DNA from: Verrucomicrobiales bacterium
GTDB lineage: Bacteria > Verrucomicrobiota > Verrucomicrobiia > Verrucomicrobiales > DEV007
Assembly: GCA_002684575.1 (NCBI GenBank)
Contig: NYVP01000136.1
Coordinates: 14,725-42,743 of the forward strand
DNA: 28,019 nucleotides
Direction of reading: 5' to 3'
Part shown: positions 1-10,300 of the stretch, piece by piece
Layout: every line of letters begins with the position of its first letter
Numbering within the stretch: the stretch's first letter is position 1
Notes under the pieces: generated by a model
Databases searched by the model: none
What the model was told of the DNA's origin: nothing
Seen by the model: only the letters and a program-made list of their open reading frames with translations
Translations under genes and position numbers: made by a program

Positions 1-1604
1 AACCCAAATAATAATAATGCTACATTTACCCATGCGGCTATACTAGTTGCGATAGCGATTCCAATATGTCCCAAAGAATCAAAAAGAATTATTGAAAAAA
101 CGATGTTTACAATAACCGTCACTCCGGCAATAAGCATTGGAGTTTTTGTATTTTCTCTCGCAAAGTAACCAGGTTGTAAGACTCTAACTAGAACATATCC
201 TGGTATACCTAAAGCAAATCCTGCCAAAGAAAGTGCAGTTAGATTAGCGTCTTCCGCTGTAAATGCCCCATGCTGAAAAAGTGTGGAGATAATGGGATAG
301 GGAATGACGATTAATGCTATTGTAGCAGGGATAGTCAATAACATGGCGAGTTCTATTCCTCTATTCATACTAGTAATGGCTCCTATTTGATCGCCATTCC
401 TAAGTCGTTTTGTAACTTCTGGCAAAAGTATCACACCTAAGCCAATTCCAATCACGCCTAAAGGAAGTTGGTAAACTCTTTCAGAATAATAAAGGTAAGA
501 AATGGCTCCTTCTCTGAATGAAGCTATTATACTTCCCACAAGTAAATTAATTTGTTGTATGCCTGCAGCCAATACTCCGGGGCCCATCAGTATGAAAAGT
601 CTTTTTATTTGAGGGCTGAGTTTTGGTTTACACAATTTAATGCGCAACCCCTCTCGAAAACAAGTGAAGTACAATGCGCCTAATTGAAGAAACCCCGCGA
701 CGAAAACACACCAAGCAGCTACATGTGCGTATTTTACTGGGTCGCCTTTGAGTCCCCAAAAAATTGAAGAAATAATAAACCCTGCAAGGAAAGTCATATT
801 TAGCAGGACAGGGGCTGCAGCTGGCATTCCGAATATCTTTACAGTATTTAGAACCCCGCTCATATGAGCAACCAATGCCATGCACAGTAAGTAGATAAAT
901 GTTATTTTGGAAAGAGTTACGGTGAGGTTGAAGGTGTCCGGATGATTTCTGTAGATACTTAAATTAGTGCTGCCTTCTTTTGAATTTTTGATCAGTGCAT
1001 TCCCTTTTATTCGTGTAAAATTTTTATCCTTTGAAAGCGAATATTTCTTAATCAATTTCCCTTTTTCGCTTAACCAATTTGACTGATCAAGCGGATTTTC
1101 GGTATCATTATTATTATCAGTTAAAGTAATGTTTTTTAATTCAGCGGTGCCTCCGTTTTCTATAACAAAATAAATAGCTTTGGATCCTTTGAGTTTAATA
1201 TCGAATGAAACTTCATTATTATTCGAATCCCCGCGAAATGTTTTAACGGCGTTGAAACCTGGTGCATGCACCATAGTTATCCAGCTCATTAATGGAATCG
1301 CGATAATGGTTATTATTAGCAAGACAATCGCCAGTATAGAAAAAGTTTGGCTTGCAAAATGCATCGCCTCTTTCCGCCCCTTTGATGTTAATTCTTTCGA
1401 AAACAGTGGGACAAAAGCTGAGTTAAATGCGCCTTCACCAAAAATTCTACGAAAAATGTTAGGAAATTTAAAAGCTGCAAAAAATGCATCAGCCGCATGA
1501 CTACTTCCTAGAAAATATCCCATCAAAATGTCTCTAATAAATCCTAGTAGCCTGCTTAAAGCGGTAAATCCGCTTACTGTTGCCATGGATCTTAGAAGAG
1601 ACAT
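1..1604 (-). CDS. murJ: MurJ lipid II flippase, 3' end cut by window edge
   Basis: Membrane flippase of the MOP superfamily that moves lipid II across the inner membrane for peptidoglycan synthesis. I translated the leftward frame from the ATG at 1604; it stays open for 534 codons to the window edge, so the C-terminal helices are missing. Family marks are strong: an N-terminal SRLLGFIRD segment (residues 17-25), DAFFAAFKFPNIFRRIFGEGAF (39-60, the MurJ signature), VHAPGF (112-117), the GVLNT and PAAAPVLLNM stretches (250-270), and LGVILLPEV (389-397) with FQHGAFT (443-449). Odd feature: about 109 residues separate APGF from the next helix (LSKITF), where E. coli MurJ has roughly 8; see findings. 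The start lies 12 nt after the tsaC stop, so the two are probably co-transcribed. A second ATG six codons in (MATVSGF) is a possible alternative start. Function confidence is high. Confidence 0.93.
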   Translation of the reverse strand, partial: MSLLRSMATVSGFTALSRLLGFIRDILMGYFLGSSHAADAFFAAFKFPNIFRRIFGEGAFNSAFVPLFSKELTSKGRKEAMHFASQTFSILAIVLLIITIIAIPLMSWITMVHAPGFNAVKTFRGDSNNNEVSFDIKLKGSKAIYFVIENGGTAELKNITLTDNNNDTENPLDQSNWLSEKGKLIKKYSLSKDKNFTRIKGNALIKNSKEGSTNLSIYRNHPDTFNLTVTLSKITFIYLLCMALVAHMSGVLNTVKIFGMPAAAPVLLNMTFLAGFIISSIFWGLKGDPVKYAHVAAWCVFVAGFLQLGALYFTCFREGLRIKLCKPKLSPQIKRLFILMGPGVLAAGIQQINLLVGSIIASFREGAISYLYYSERVYQLPLGVIGIGLGVILLPEVTKRLRNGDQIGAITSMNRGIELAMLLTIPATIALIVIPYPIISTLFQHGAFTAEDANLTALSLAGFALGIPGYVLVRVLQPGYFARENTKTPMLIAGVTVIVNIVFSIILFDSLGHIGIAIATSIAAWVNVALLLFG

Positions 1605-1616
1605 AAATTTTCTGAA

Positions 1617-2657
1617 TTAATTAAATTGGTGGCTTGCTCTTTTTAGCCTGTCCATTATTGCTAACCCTATTCCTCTTTCGGGAATAGGCTCAGATATTAT
1701 TTCATCCACCCCTAACTCATCAAGTTTTCTAAGAGAATAAAAGAATCTGACAGCCGCTTCAGGTAATTTACCAGAACCAGGGCTTAATGTTTCAATGTGT
1801 GACCATTCGCATAGTTCTAGATATCCATCTTTTCTTTGTCCCCGATAACTGAGTAGGGCATAAGATTTTGAGCAATCCAATTTGAACTCATCAGGAGATG
1901 CTAATACTCTCAATGGTGTTTTTGGAGCATAATGAGAATCAAGTTGCCCAGGCGATGTTAAGCTTGAAGTCTCATCTAAATGAGATTGATTTTTTTCGAT
2001 TTTCCCAAATTTTTTTAACATTTCCGGCGTCACTGGACCAGGTCTTAATATTTTGATTATTGGTTTCTTTTTCTCTGAAGGTTCTACTTTTATTATAGTT
2101 GATTCAACACCTTCAGAACATGCTCCTCCATCAATGATTAAAGGAATAACTCCTGAAAGTTCTATATTTACGGCAGCTGCGGAAGTCGGTGAAATGCTTC
2201 CAAAACGATTGGCACTCGGTGCAGCTATGGGTGATTCTAATGAATTTATTATCTCGGCAAAAATTTTATTTTTTGACCGCCTAACGGCCACCGTTTGTAG
2301 CCCAGATGTGACAATGTCCGGAACAATTTCTTTTTTCGGAAGAATAAAAGTCAGTGCTCCAGGCCAGAACTCCTTAATTAAAGTATAAGTGACATCAGCA
2401 ATGTTATCTGGAATCTCGGCCACGCTATCCAACATTTCTTGTCCTGAAACGTGCACAATTAAGGGATCAAAATTGGGTCTTTGTTTTGCTTCGAAAATGG
2501 AGGCGCATGCTTCTGCATTTAACGCATTGGCCGCTAAACCGTAAACGGTCTCGGTAGGCAGAGCTACAATTGATCCCTCTTCGAGATGATCTACAGCCTT
2601 GTCAATGGCGACTCTCAATTCCTGCGAGTTTCCTGTTCCTAGTGTTAATGTTTCCAT
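1617..2657 (-). CDS. tsaC: Threonylcarbamoyl-AMP synthase, long Sua5 type
   Basis: Makes L-threonylcarbamoyl-AMP from threonine, bicarbonate and ATP, the first step of the t6A37 tRNA modification, in the cytoplasm. The YrdC/Sua5 fold is clear: PTETVYGLA (residues 34-42), the KQRPNFDPLIVHV block (58-70), AVRR (124-127), APSAN (146-150) followed by SPT (156-158), and an EGVEST-type segment near 185. At 346 residues it is the long Sua5 form: after the YrdC domain (to about 210) comes an HYAPKTPL linker motif and a C-terminal Sua5 domain, unlike the roughly 190-residue E. coli TsaC. The ATG at 2657 has one of the few good ribosome sites here, AAAGGG seven nt upstream. It is first of a leftward pair with murJ and divergent from aroK. 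The symbol could equally be sua5. Confidence 0.94.
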   Translation of the reverse strand: METLTLGTGNSQELRVAIDKAVDHLEEGSIVALPTETVYGLAANALNAEACASIFEAKQRPNFDPLIVHVSGQEMLDSVAEIPDNIADVTYTLIKEFWPGALTFILPKKEIVPDIVTSGLQTVAVRRSKNKIFAEIINSLESPIAAPSANRFGSISPTSAAAVNIELSGVIPLIIDGGACSEGVESTIIKVEPSEKKKPIIKILRPGPVTPEMLKKFGKIEKNQSHLDETSSLTSPGQLDSHYAPKTPLRVLASPDEFKLDCSKSYALLSYRGQRKDGYLELCEWSHIETLSPGSGKLPEAAVRFFYSLRKLDELGVDEIISEPIPERGIGLAIMDRLKRASHQFN

Positions 2658-2719
2658 TTGTTTCCCTTTAAAAGTCGCGAATCGTTGGCTTTCGTCAATG
2701 TTGCATGTTTTGTGATTTG

Positions 2720-2747
2720 TTGCAGGTTTTGTCTAAAAGATTAAAAT
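2720..2747 (+). promoter_or_regulatory. Possible aroK promoter
   Basis: In the 97-nt divergent gap between tsaC and aroK, a TTGCAG (2720-2725) and a TAAAAT (2742-2747) are 16 nt apart and face aroK. The -10 matches consensus at five of six positions, the -35 at only three. A transcript from here would begin almost at the ATG at 2755, which would favour the inner ATG at 2782. For the leftward gene I see only an isolated TTGACG (2698-2693, minus strand) with no matching -10. This is a weak call. Confidence 0.2.
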
Positions 2748-2754
2748 ATTTAAA

Positions 2755-3303
2755 ATGATCCAGAATTTCCGTCATACACCTATGAACCTTTCCTTAATAG
2801 GTTTTATGGGAAGTGGTAAATCAACCATAGCTAGTCGTTTAGCAGATAATTTAGGTTTCGATTTTGTGGATACTGATGCACTGATAGAGAAAACTGCCCT
2901 AAAGTCTATCAATGAAATATTTAATGATGAAGGTGAGGGCGTTTTCAGGAAATTAGAGTCTCAAGTTTTAGAAGATCTTGTTGGCAGGGAGGGATTAGTA
3001 ATAGCTACTGGAGGGGGGATTGTGACAAATAAAAGAAACATCCAATCTCTGCGAGAACTTGGAATCGTTTTTTGGCTTGATGCAGACGTTGATTCAATAT
3101 TGGAAAGGGTTTCAAGAAATAATGAAAGGCCTTTGCTCCAAACCAAGGACCCCAGAAAAACTATAGTCAATCTTCTGAGTCAAAGATCTGCTCTATACAA
3201 TCAATGTTGTGATGAGAGGATACCAACTGATGATCTCAGTGTCGAAGAAATTTCATTTGGTATTGCAGAGAGTGCTAGACTTTGGTTTTCAAAAATGAGT
3301 TAG
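2755..3303 (+). CDS. aroK: Shikimate kinase
   Basis: Phosphorylates shikimate to shikimate-3-phosphate with ATP, the fifth step of chorismate and aromatic amino acid synthesis; cytoplasmic monomer. Visible motifs are the Walker A loop GFMGSGKST (residues 16-24), the shikimate-binding DTD (39-41) and FRKLE (64-68, with the substrate arginine), the TGGG loop (85-88), and the lid arginine in ERPLL near residue 124. The length of 182 is normal or slightly long. The start is uncertain: the second ATG at 2782 gives the usual family N-terminus MNLSLIGFMGSGKST, and the nine residues before it are not family-like. Neither start has a clear ribosome site. queG starts 6 nt after the stop, so the two form an operon-like pair without an obvious functional link. 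Confidence 0.95.
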   Translation: MIQNFRHTPMNLSLIGFMGSGKSTIASRLADNLGFDFVDTDALIEKTALKSINEIFNDEGEGVFRKLESQVLEDLVGREGLVIATGGGIVTNKRNIQSLRELGIVFWLDADVDSILERVSRNNERPLLQTKDPRKTIVNLLSQRSALYNQCCDERIPTDDLSVEEISFGIAESARLWFSKMS

Positions 3304-3309
3304 CTTGAT

Positions 3310-4332
3310 ATGTCGGTCAAACTTGAAGATCAGGTTAAATCAATTGCCAAGGATCTTGGATTTGAAGATTGTAGATTTGCTAGAGCCCAAAAGGCATCAC
3401 ATGCTGAAGAATTTCAAGATTGGCTGGACGATGATAAGCATGGAGACATGGAATGGATGGCGAAGAATCCTGAAAGAAGAAAAGATCCAAGCTTGCTTTT
3501 TGAAGGCGCAAAAACTGTGATTGTTCTTGCTTTAAATTATTTCCCTAGAGAATTATCAAATTTAAAAAAAAATGGAGTTGGTAAATTTGCAAAGTATGCA
3601 TGGGGAAATGATTACCACGATGTCATTGATAAGAAACTTATTCGTTTTTCTAAGGCGTTAAAAAAATTGGGTGGTGAGCAAAGATTTTACGTGGATTATG
3701 GTCCGCTGCTTGAGAGAGACTTTGCCACTGATTCTGGAGTCGGTTGGAATGGGAAGAGTACTGTTCAAATTCATCCAAAATTGGGAACATGGTTTTTCCT
3801 CGCAGAATTGGTGACGTCTTTGGATCTCAAGCCTGATAAGCCAATAGCAAATAGGTGTGGAAATTGTACAAGGTGTATTGATTGCTGTCCTACGAATGCA
3901 ATTACAGCTCCTAACAAGATGGATCCTAGACGGTGTATCTCTTATTTTACCATTGAGCACAAAGGACCTATTCCAGAGAAATTTAGGAAATCTATCGGCG
4001 ATAGAGTATTTGGTTGTGATGATTGTCTTGATGTTTGTCCTTGGAACCGATTTGCTGAAGCTTCAAAAGAGGCCAAGTTCGCCGCAAGAGATTTTATTGG
4101 GATGTCATTAATCCAACTTCTTCAGTTAACTGATAATGACTTTAGAGAGCTTTTTCGTAAATCACCGGTTAAGCGTCTTGGAAGAGAGCGTTTTATTAGA
4201 AATGTTTGCGTTGCAATAGGTAATACGGGAACACATTCGGATATTCCTCACCTTAAGAAAGCGTTAACTGAAGAAAGTTTAATGATTAGAGAACACGCTC
4301 AATGGGCTATAAATTCAATAAATTCACGTTAA
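3310..4332 (+). CDS. queG: Epoxyqueuosine reductase QueG
   Basis: Cobalamin-dependent iron-sulfur enzyme that reduces epoxyqueuosine to queuosine in tRNA anticodons, the last step of queuosine synthesis. The order of motifs is the QueG one: HGDMEWM (residues 44-50), YAWGNDYHDV (about 97-106), VDYGPLLERDFA (128-139, with the catalytic aspartate) followed by GWNGKST, then two [4Fe-4S] cysteine clusters, CGNCTRCIDCCP (183-194) and GCDDCLDVCP (235-244). The C-terminal 60 residues look like HEAT-type repeats (AIGNTGTHSDIPHLKKALTE), as in full-length QueG. Length 340 is typical. It follows aroK by 6 nt. I see no cobalamin riboswitch upstream. The other queuosine genes are not in the window. Confidence 0.96.
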   Translation: MSVKLEDQVKSIAKDLGFEDCRFARAQKASHAEEFQDWLDDDKHGDMEWMAKNPERRKDPSLLFEGAKTVIVLALNYFPRELSNLKKNGVGKFAKYAWGNDYHDVIDKKLIRFSKALKKLGGEQRFYVDYGPLLERDFATDSGVGWNGKSTVQIHPKLGTWFFLAELVTSLDLKPDKPIANRCGNCTRCIDCCPTNAITAPNKMDPRRCISYFTIEHKGPIPEKFRKSIGDRVFGCDDCLDVCPWNRFAEASKEAKFAARDFIGMSLIQLLQLTDNDFRELFRKSPVKRLGRERFIRNVCVAIGNTGTHSDIPHLKKALTEESLMIREHAQWAINSINSR

Positions 4333-4368
4333 CCCCTGATTAATTCATAATCTTTTCCACTCTTGGAA

Positions 4369-4395
4369 TTGAATTTGTAACAAAATAGTTAGAAT
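4369..4395 (+). promoter_or_regulatory. Possible promoter of the giant gene
   Basis: The 66-nt gap after queG holds TTGAAT (4369-4374) and TAGAAT (4390-4395), separated by 15 nt, which is short for a sigma-70 promoter. If TAGAAT is the -10, transcription would start around 4402, after the GTG at 4399. That would support the ATG at 4432 as the true start of the giant gene. It rests on pattern only. Confidence 0.2.
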
Positions 4396-4398
4396 ATA

Positions 4399-7300
4399 GT
4401 GATTACCCCTAAACTTTCGGCCACTCTGGAAATGTTTTCTAAATACCTTAGCTCTTTAATTGCGATTATATTTTTTTCTTTTAACGTTAGTCCCTCTAAA
4501 TTATTACAAGCTCAGTCCGTTGCTGTTGATGATAATTATCAAATATCAGAAGATTCTGAATTAAAGACGGGAACAGGACCTATCCTAGAGGTTTCATTCG
4601 ATGAGGAAATTGCACCTGGTTTTATTGAAGATGATTGGCAAATTTTAGATCGTCTAGAAAATGAAAATGGTGACTCAGAAGATTACCCTACCGATGCCTC
4701 TGGTTATAGTTGGATTGATTCCGAGTTCAATATTGATACTTCTAATGTTGGGCCATGGTTCGTTGCTCCCATTCCTATTCAATCGGGTACCATTGATGCG
4801 TTTCCGGGGCTTGATGATGAGCTTTATGGAATCGATCAGGCCGCAAATGGGGAAAACTTGGTTACAACTTACTTGTTCAGAAATAAGTTTTCACTTGATG
4901 AAGAAGAAGCACAAATTCCTGATTGGGAAATTAATTATCTAGCAGATGATGGAATCATTGTTTATGTGTATCAAGAGGAGGTATTTCGTTCTCCTGCCAT
5001 TCCAGAGGGAAATGTTACTTCACTAACTCCTGCCGTCGCTGGTGTCAATAATGAGGCTAGCTATACTTCTGCCAGAGTTGATTTGGAGGGATTGCTGATC
5101 GTTGGAGATAATCAAATAGCGGTAGAATTGCATCAAGCAGGAAACACGAGTAGTGACATTGGTTTAGATTTGAATATTTCTCCTCTTTCGAATGATGACG
5201 GCGGATCAAACTCCTTTAGTTATGTTGATGATCCATTTGATGGGCCTTTTGACACGACAGCGCCCAACAATGCTAATGGAAATATCGGGCAAGGTGTTGG
5301 TGTCGATGGAACGAATGCCGCATACATTCAGGTTGGAGGTGGGTGGTTTTTCGGACCTGTAACTTCTGCAGGATCTTGGAGAAATACCATCGATCTTAGG
5401 GAAAGCTCCGAATTGGAGATTAGTTTTAAGTATCGATTAGTGGTTTCTGAAAACTATGAGGAGAATGAGTACGGCGCTGTTGTTTTTGCCGTGGACGGGA
5501 ATTATATCGGGAATAATGGAAATGAAGTCGACAGGTTATCAGGCGAAGGCCAGTCAGATACTGGTTGGCAAACTTTTTCAACTCAAGTCTCTTTAGATGC
5601 TGGAATTCATACCATTGATTTAGGGGTGTACAACAATCGTGCTAACTCGGGTAATGAATTAACAGATGTATGGTTTGATGATATAGTTATTAATTATTCG
5701 GGTACTGGTTCTCGTTCTGGAGTTCTTGATAATGATATCGTAAATAATGCTTTATCTGTTGTTGAAATTGAGGACAACCCTTCTCATGGAACTCTTTCGA
5801 TGAATGATGATGGAACTTTTGTTTATATACCAGAAATTGATTTTTATGGAGATGATGAGTTTTCCTATAAAGTTACCGATAATGATGGATCTAGTAATAT
5901 TGCCAATGTTAAAATAGTTGTAGATTCTGTTAATGATTTACCAGTCGTCATAGATCGTTCCTTTAGTATCAAAGAAGATGAAATATTATCATTTGATTCG
6001 GAATCTTCTGAAAAATTCAATGCCACGGATATCGAAAATCAACCGCTTGTGTTTTCTTTGGGAGCTCAATCTGAAGATGGCATCGCCACTGTTCAAGAGG
6101 ATGGAAGTTTTAGTTTTACTCCTAATGATGATTTTAGCGGTCTGACGTCATTTACTTACTTTGCCTCTGACGGAGAGGATCAGTCCTTACCCGCAAAAGT
6201 TAAAGTAGATATCTTGCCCGTTAATGACAGTCCTTCTGCAAATGATGATAATTTTATAATTACCGAGAATAATACTCTTCAAGTTTCTCAAGGAATTGAT
6301 GGGTTTCCTAAACTTATTCTACAAGAAGCTTTCAACGGCAGTGTTAATTTTGCATTTTCCGGGGATGTTGAGATTGAACCTGTGGGACAATTTTCTGATC
6401 TAAGGGGTTTCGAAGGGCAATTTATTAGGAATAGCACATCCGGTAATCCTGCAGATCCTACCACAATCATTTTAGAGAACTTGCCTTCTCATGATAAAAT
6501 ATCGATAGGTTTTGTTCTTGCCATTATTGATTCTTGGGATGGTGAGTCATTCACTATTTCCGTTGATGGTCTGCCTGTTTACTCACACTCTTTTTCAAAT
6601 CGATTAGGTTCTAATAATCAGAGTTATGTGCCAGCAGCTGATGTTTTATTGGCAAGGTCAGAGGATTTGGGCTTTACAACAGGCCCTCAATTTCTGGATT
6701 CGGCCTACGATTTAAGAAATGAATTAAGTCTTAAAGAAATACCTCATACTGCAGACACTGTAACCATCGAATTGTTTGCCAGTGGTGATGATTGGCAAGG
6801 CGGTGATAACGCGTCATGGGCAATAGATAATTTTGAAGTAAAGACATTTAAAAGTTCCAATGTTGAGCTGATAAGTTCTGAATCGACTTGGCTGTTTTTA
6901 GATGATGGCTCAGACCCTGGAAACGATTGGATTGATTTAGAATTTGATGATGAATTCTGGAGTGTAGGTGATGGAAAATTTGGTTATGGTGATGATAATG
7001 AAACTACCACGATTAGTTTTGGAGATGATGCTGATGATAAACACCCAACAACCTTTTTTAGGCATTGGTTTGATGTTGACGAAATTGAAAGAGTAGAATC
7101 TCTTGAATTAGGACTTTTGAGGGATGATGGTGCTGCAGTTTACATCAATGGTGTAGAAGTGGTTCGTTCAAATTTAGCTCCAGATGCGGGATTTGAGGAT
7201 TTTTCTACGGATGTTGTTGGTGGAGATGATGAGTTGACCTACTTTAATTTTGATGTTGACCCATCTGTTCTGCGAGATGGCGATAATCTGATTGCTGTTG

Positions 7301-10300
7301 AAGTGCACCAAACGACTGCCACCAGTTCAGATCTTGGATTTGATTTAAATTTATCTGCTAAACTTTCTGCACCAACTTCAATTCTGAGTAATGATGTTGA
7401 TGTTGATGGGGATGAATTGAGTGTTGTTTTAATTAGCGCTCCCAACAACGGGTTTCTAGAATTCAATCAGGATGGTAGTTTTATTTACAGACCGAAATTG
7501 AACTATGAGGGAGAGGATAGTTTTGAATATTCAATTTCGGATGGAGAATTTTCTGATACTGCAAAAGTTTCCATAGAAATACAGCCAGGTCAGAACGACC
7601 TACCGGTATCAACTGGAGAGGTTTTTGAAGTTGCCGAAGATGCTTCTCTTCAGGTAGAAGCTAGTGAAGGCGTTCTTGAAAATGATTACGATCCTGATGG
7701 GGTTGACATGATTGCATTGTTAAAAACTGATCCAAAACACGGTTCTTTGAGTTTTTCAAACGATGGTTCTTTTGTTTATGTTCCTGATCCAAATTATTAT
7801 GGTGAGGACAAATTCACTTATGCGGTTTCGGATTTGGTCGGCAACGCCCCTCCAGTAACAGCAACCATAAATGTTATACCATCAAATGATGTGCCTATTG
7901 CGAATGATGATGTTTATTTGTGTCCCCCTAACACAGATTTGATTATCCCAATTAACTCTCTAATATCTAATGACCTTGATCCTGATGGCGATGAACTGGT
8001 TGTTAACTTGCTAACGAGTCCTGAAGAGGGGCTATTAACAGATCTTGGGGATGGGGAATTCAAATATACACCAGCACCAGATTTTTCCGGAGTTTTGGAT
8101 TTTGAGTATTTAGTTTCAGATGGTGAACTCAACTCAGAGCCTGCAAAAGTTTCAATTCGTATTAATGATGCGCCTCAAGGTCTGATCAAAAGATATGTTG
8201 TTTATGAGGATTCAGTTTTGATCAAAGAAGCCAAATTTGGCCTTTTGGCTAAAAGCTCAGACCTTGAAGAAGATAATTTGACTGCGGTTCTGATTAAGGA
8301 GCCTGAAAGTGGTTCTTTATCTTTATCCAGTGATGGTGGATTTACTTATACTCCTAATCCTGACTTCAGCGGGTTGGATACTTTTGAATTTGCTGTTAAT
8401 GATGGCTATCAAAATTCTCAATCGATCCAGGCACTCATTTTCGTCATTGATGTTGATGATGCTCCTGTTTCTGAGGATGATGAATTCTTCGTCTTAGTTG
8501 GTCAATCAATTAGCATATTACCAGAAAATGGGCTTCTTAAGAATGATACAGATATTGAGGGTCATTCAGCAGAAGTTTCCTTGGTTGAATATCTTGGTGA
8601 TGGTGAACTTACTCTCAGGCCTGATGGTTCATTTGACTACAAACCTGCAGAAAGTTTCTATGGAAAAGACTCTTTTACTTACAGGTCTATTGCTAATGAT
8701 CAACTCTCCAACATTGCTCTTGTTGAATTGGAAGTCGGTGGTCCAGAAAACACCATCGTTATTAGTGAAATTATGTATAATTCAACCTCAAATGATCCTG
8801 GAGAAGAGTTCATTGAGTTACATAATACCGGACTAAGCCCTGTTCCAATGAAGGGTTGGAAGTTCACCTCAGGAATTAATTTTAATTTTCCAGACATTAA
8901 TATTCTTCCCGGAGAATATGTCGTTATAGCTGCAGACTTGGAAAAATTTGTTTTAAATTATGGGGAGATCGAAAATTTAATAGGTCCCTGGACAGGTCAG
9001 CTGAGCAATCGAGGTGAAAGAATCAGAATCAAAGACTCTTACGGGGAAACCGTTGATGATATTACATATTCAGATCAAGGAGACTGGGCAAATAGAGTTG
9101 CTGAAACTGATCAAGATATTTTAAGTAATGAAACTGGCTGGAAGTGGAGCTCTTTAGCTGATGGAGGTGGCGCATCTATTCAACTCATTAATAACGCTAT
9201 TTCAAATAAATATGGTCAGAATTGGAGTTTTGATAAATCGCCGACCCCGGGAAATATCAATGAAGATTTTTCAGACGACATTGCTCCTCTTATCCTAGAC
9301 GTGAAGCACAGTCCTCCAGTCCCAAATTCAGAACAATCAGTTTTAATAACTGCAAAAATAAAAGGCATAGAGAATAGCTCTTATAACGCTCATTTACATT
9401 GGAGAGTATCCTCTCTTGATTCGGTAGCATTCAACGAGATAAAAATGTTTGATGATGGATCTAATGGGGACATTGAATCCAACGATGATATTTTTAGTGC
9501 GGTTATTCCACCTCAGCAAGACGGATCAGTGATAGAGTTTTATATTAACTCTACTAACGGCGATTTAACCAGAAAGTGGCCAAATTTCGGTAACCTTGAT
9601 GATGGGCCTTGTGCACTATTTCAATTTGATGACAACATATATTCTGGCAACCAACCAGTTTATCGACTTGTAATGTCGATTAGAGAAGATAGAGATTTTC
9701 GTTTTCGAAATTTTAACAGTGGTAGTGATGCGCAGAAGAACGCAACATTGATTGTCAGGCAGGGTGACGATTTTGATATACGATATCAGTGTGGAGTAAG
9801 AGTTCGAGGTGCTGGTAGTCGTACCAGAAATCCCAGAAATAATCGTCTCAATATACCTAGGGATAATCCCTGGAATGGAGTTACTAAAATAAATTTAAAT
9901 AGCCAATTTATTTACCTACAACTTTTGGGTTCGCGTTTAGCCAGCTTGTCTGGAATTGAAGCTGCAGATGCACGGCCAATTCAGTTGAGATACAATGGTG
10001 TTAATAGAGCGAATGATAATAACATCAATCGTAGATACGGGTCTTTTCTTCATATAGAGGCCATCGATGGGGATTGGGCTGATAATCATTTTCCAAATGA
10101 CGCTGGCGGAAATATTTATTCTAAAGGTCGGCCAGATGTTAAGTGGGACATTAGATCTAATGAAACTTTGGGTCCCGATCCTGAACGTTACCGAGCTGAT
10201 GGATGGTCAAAAAACTCCAATGAGGCTAATGATGATTGGTCTGATCTACATAGGTTCATGAGGGTAATAAACAATAATTCGGATGATGATTATTTAAAAA

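Noticed and set aside
637..1500. Small open frames on both strands inside the left end (637-885 minus, 1180-1500 plus)
   Set aside because: They are shadows of the leftward murJ frame, which is open through the edge and carries clear family motifs.
3305..3520. A 71-codon frame starting at the aroK stop
   Set aside because: It runs in another frame of queG, whose protein motifs account for the region.
8309..8836. Two abutting open frames (62 and 112 codons) inside the giant gene
   Set aside because: Leu/Met-rich out-of-frame products of the GAT/CTT-rich repeat coding; the giant frame is unbroken here.
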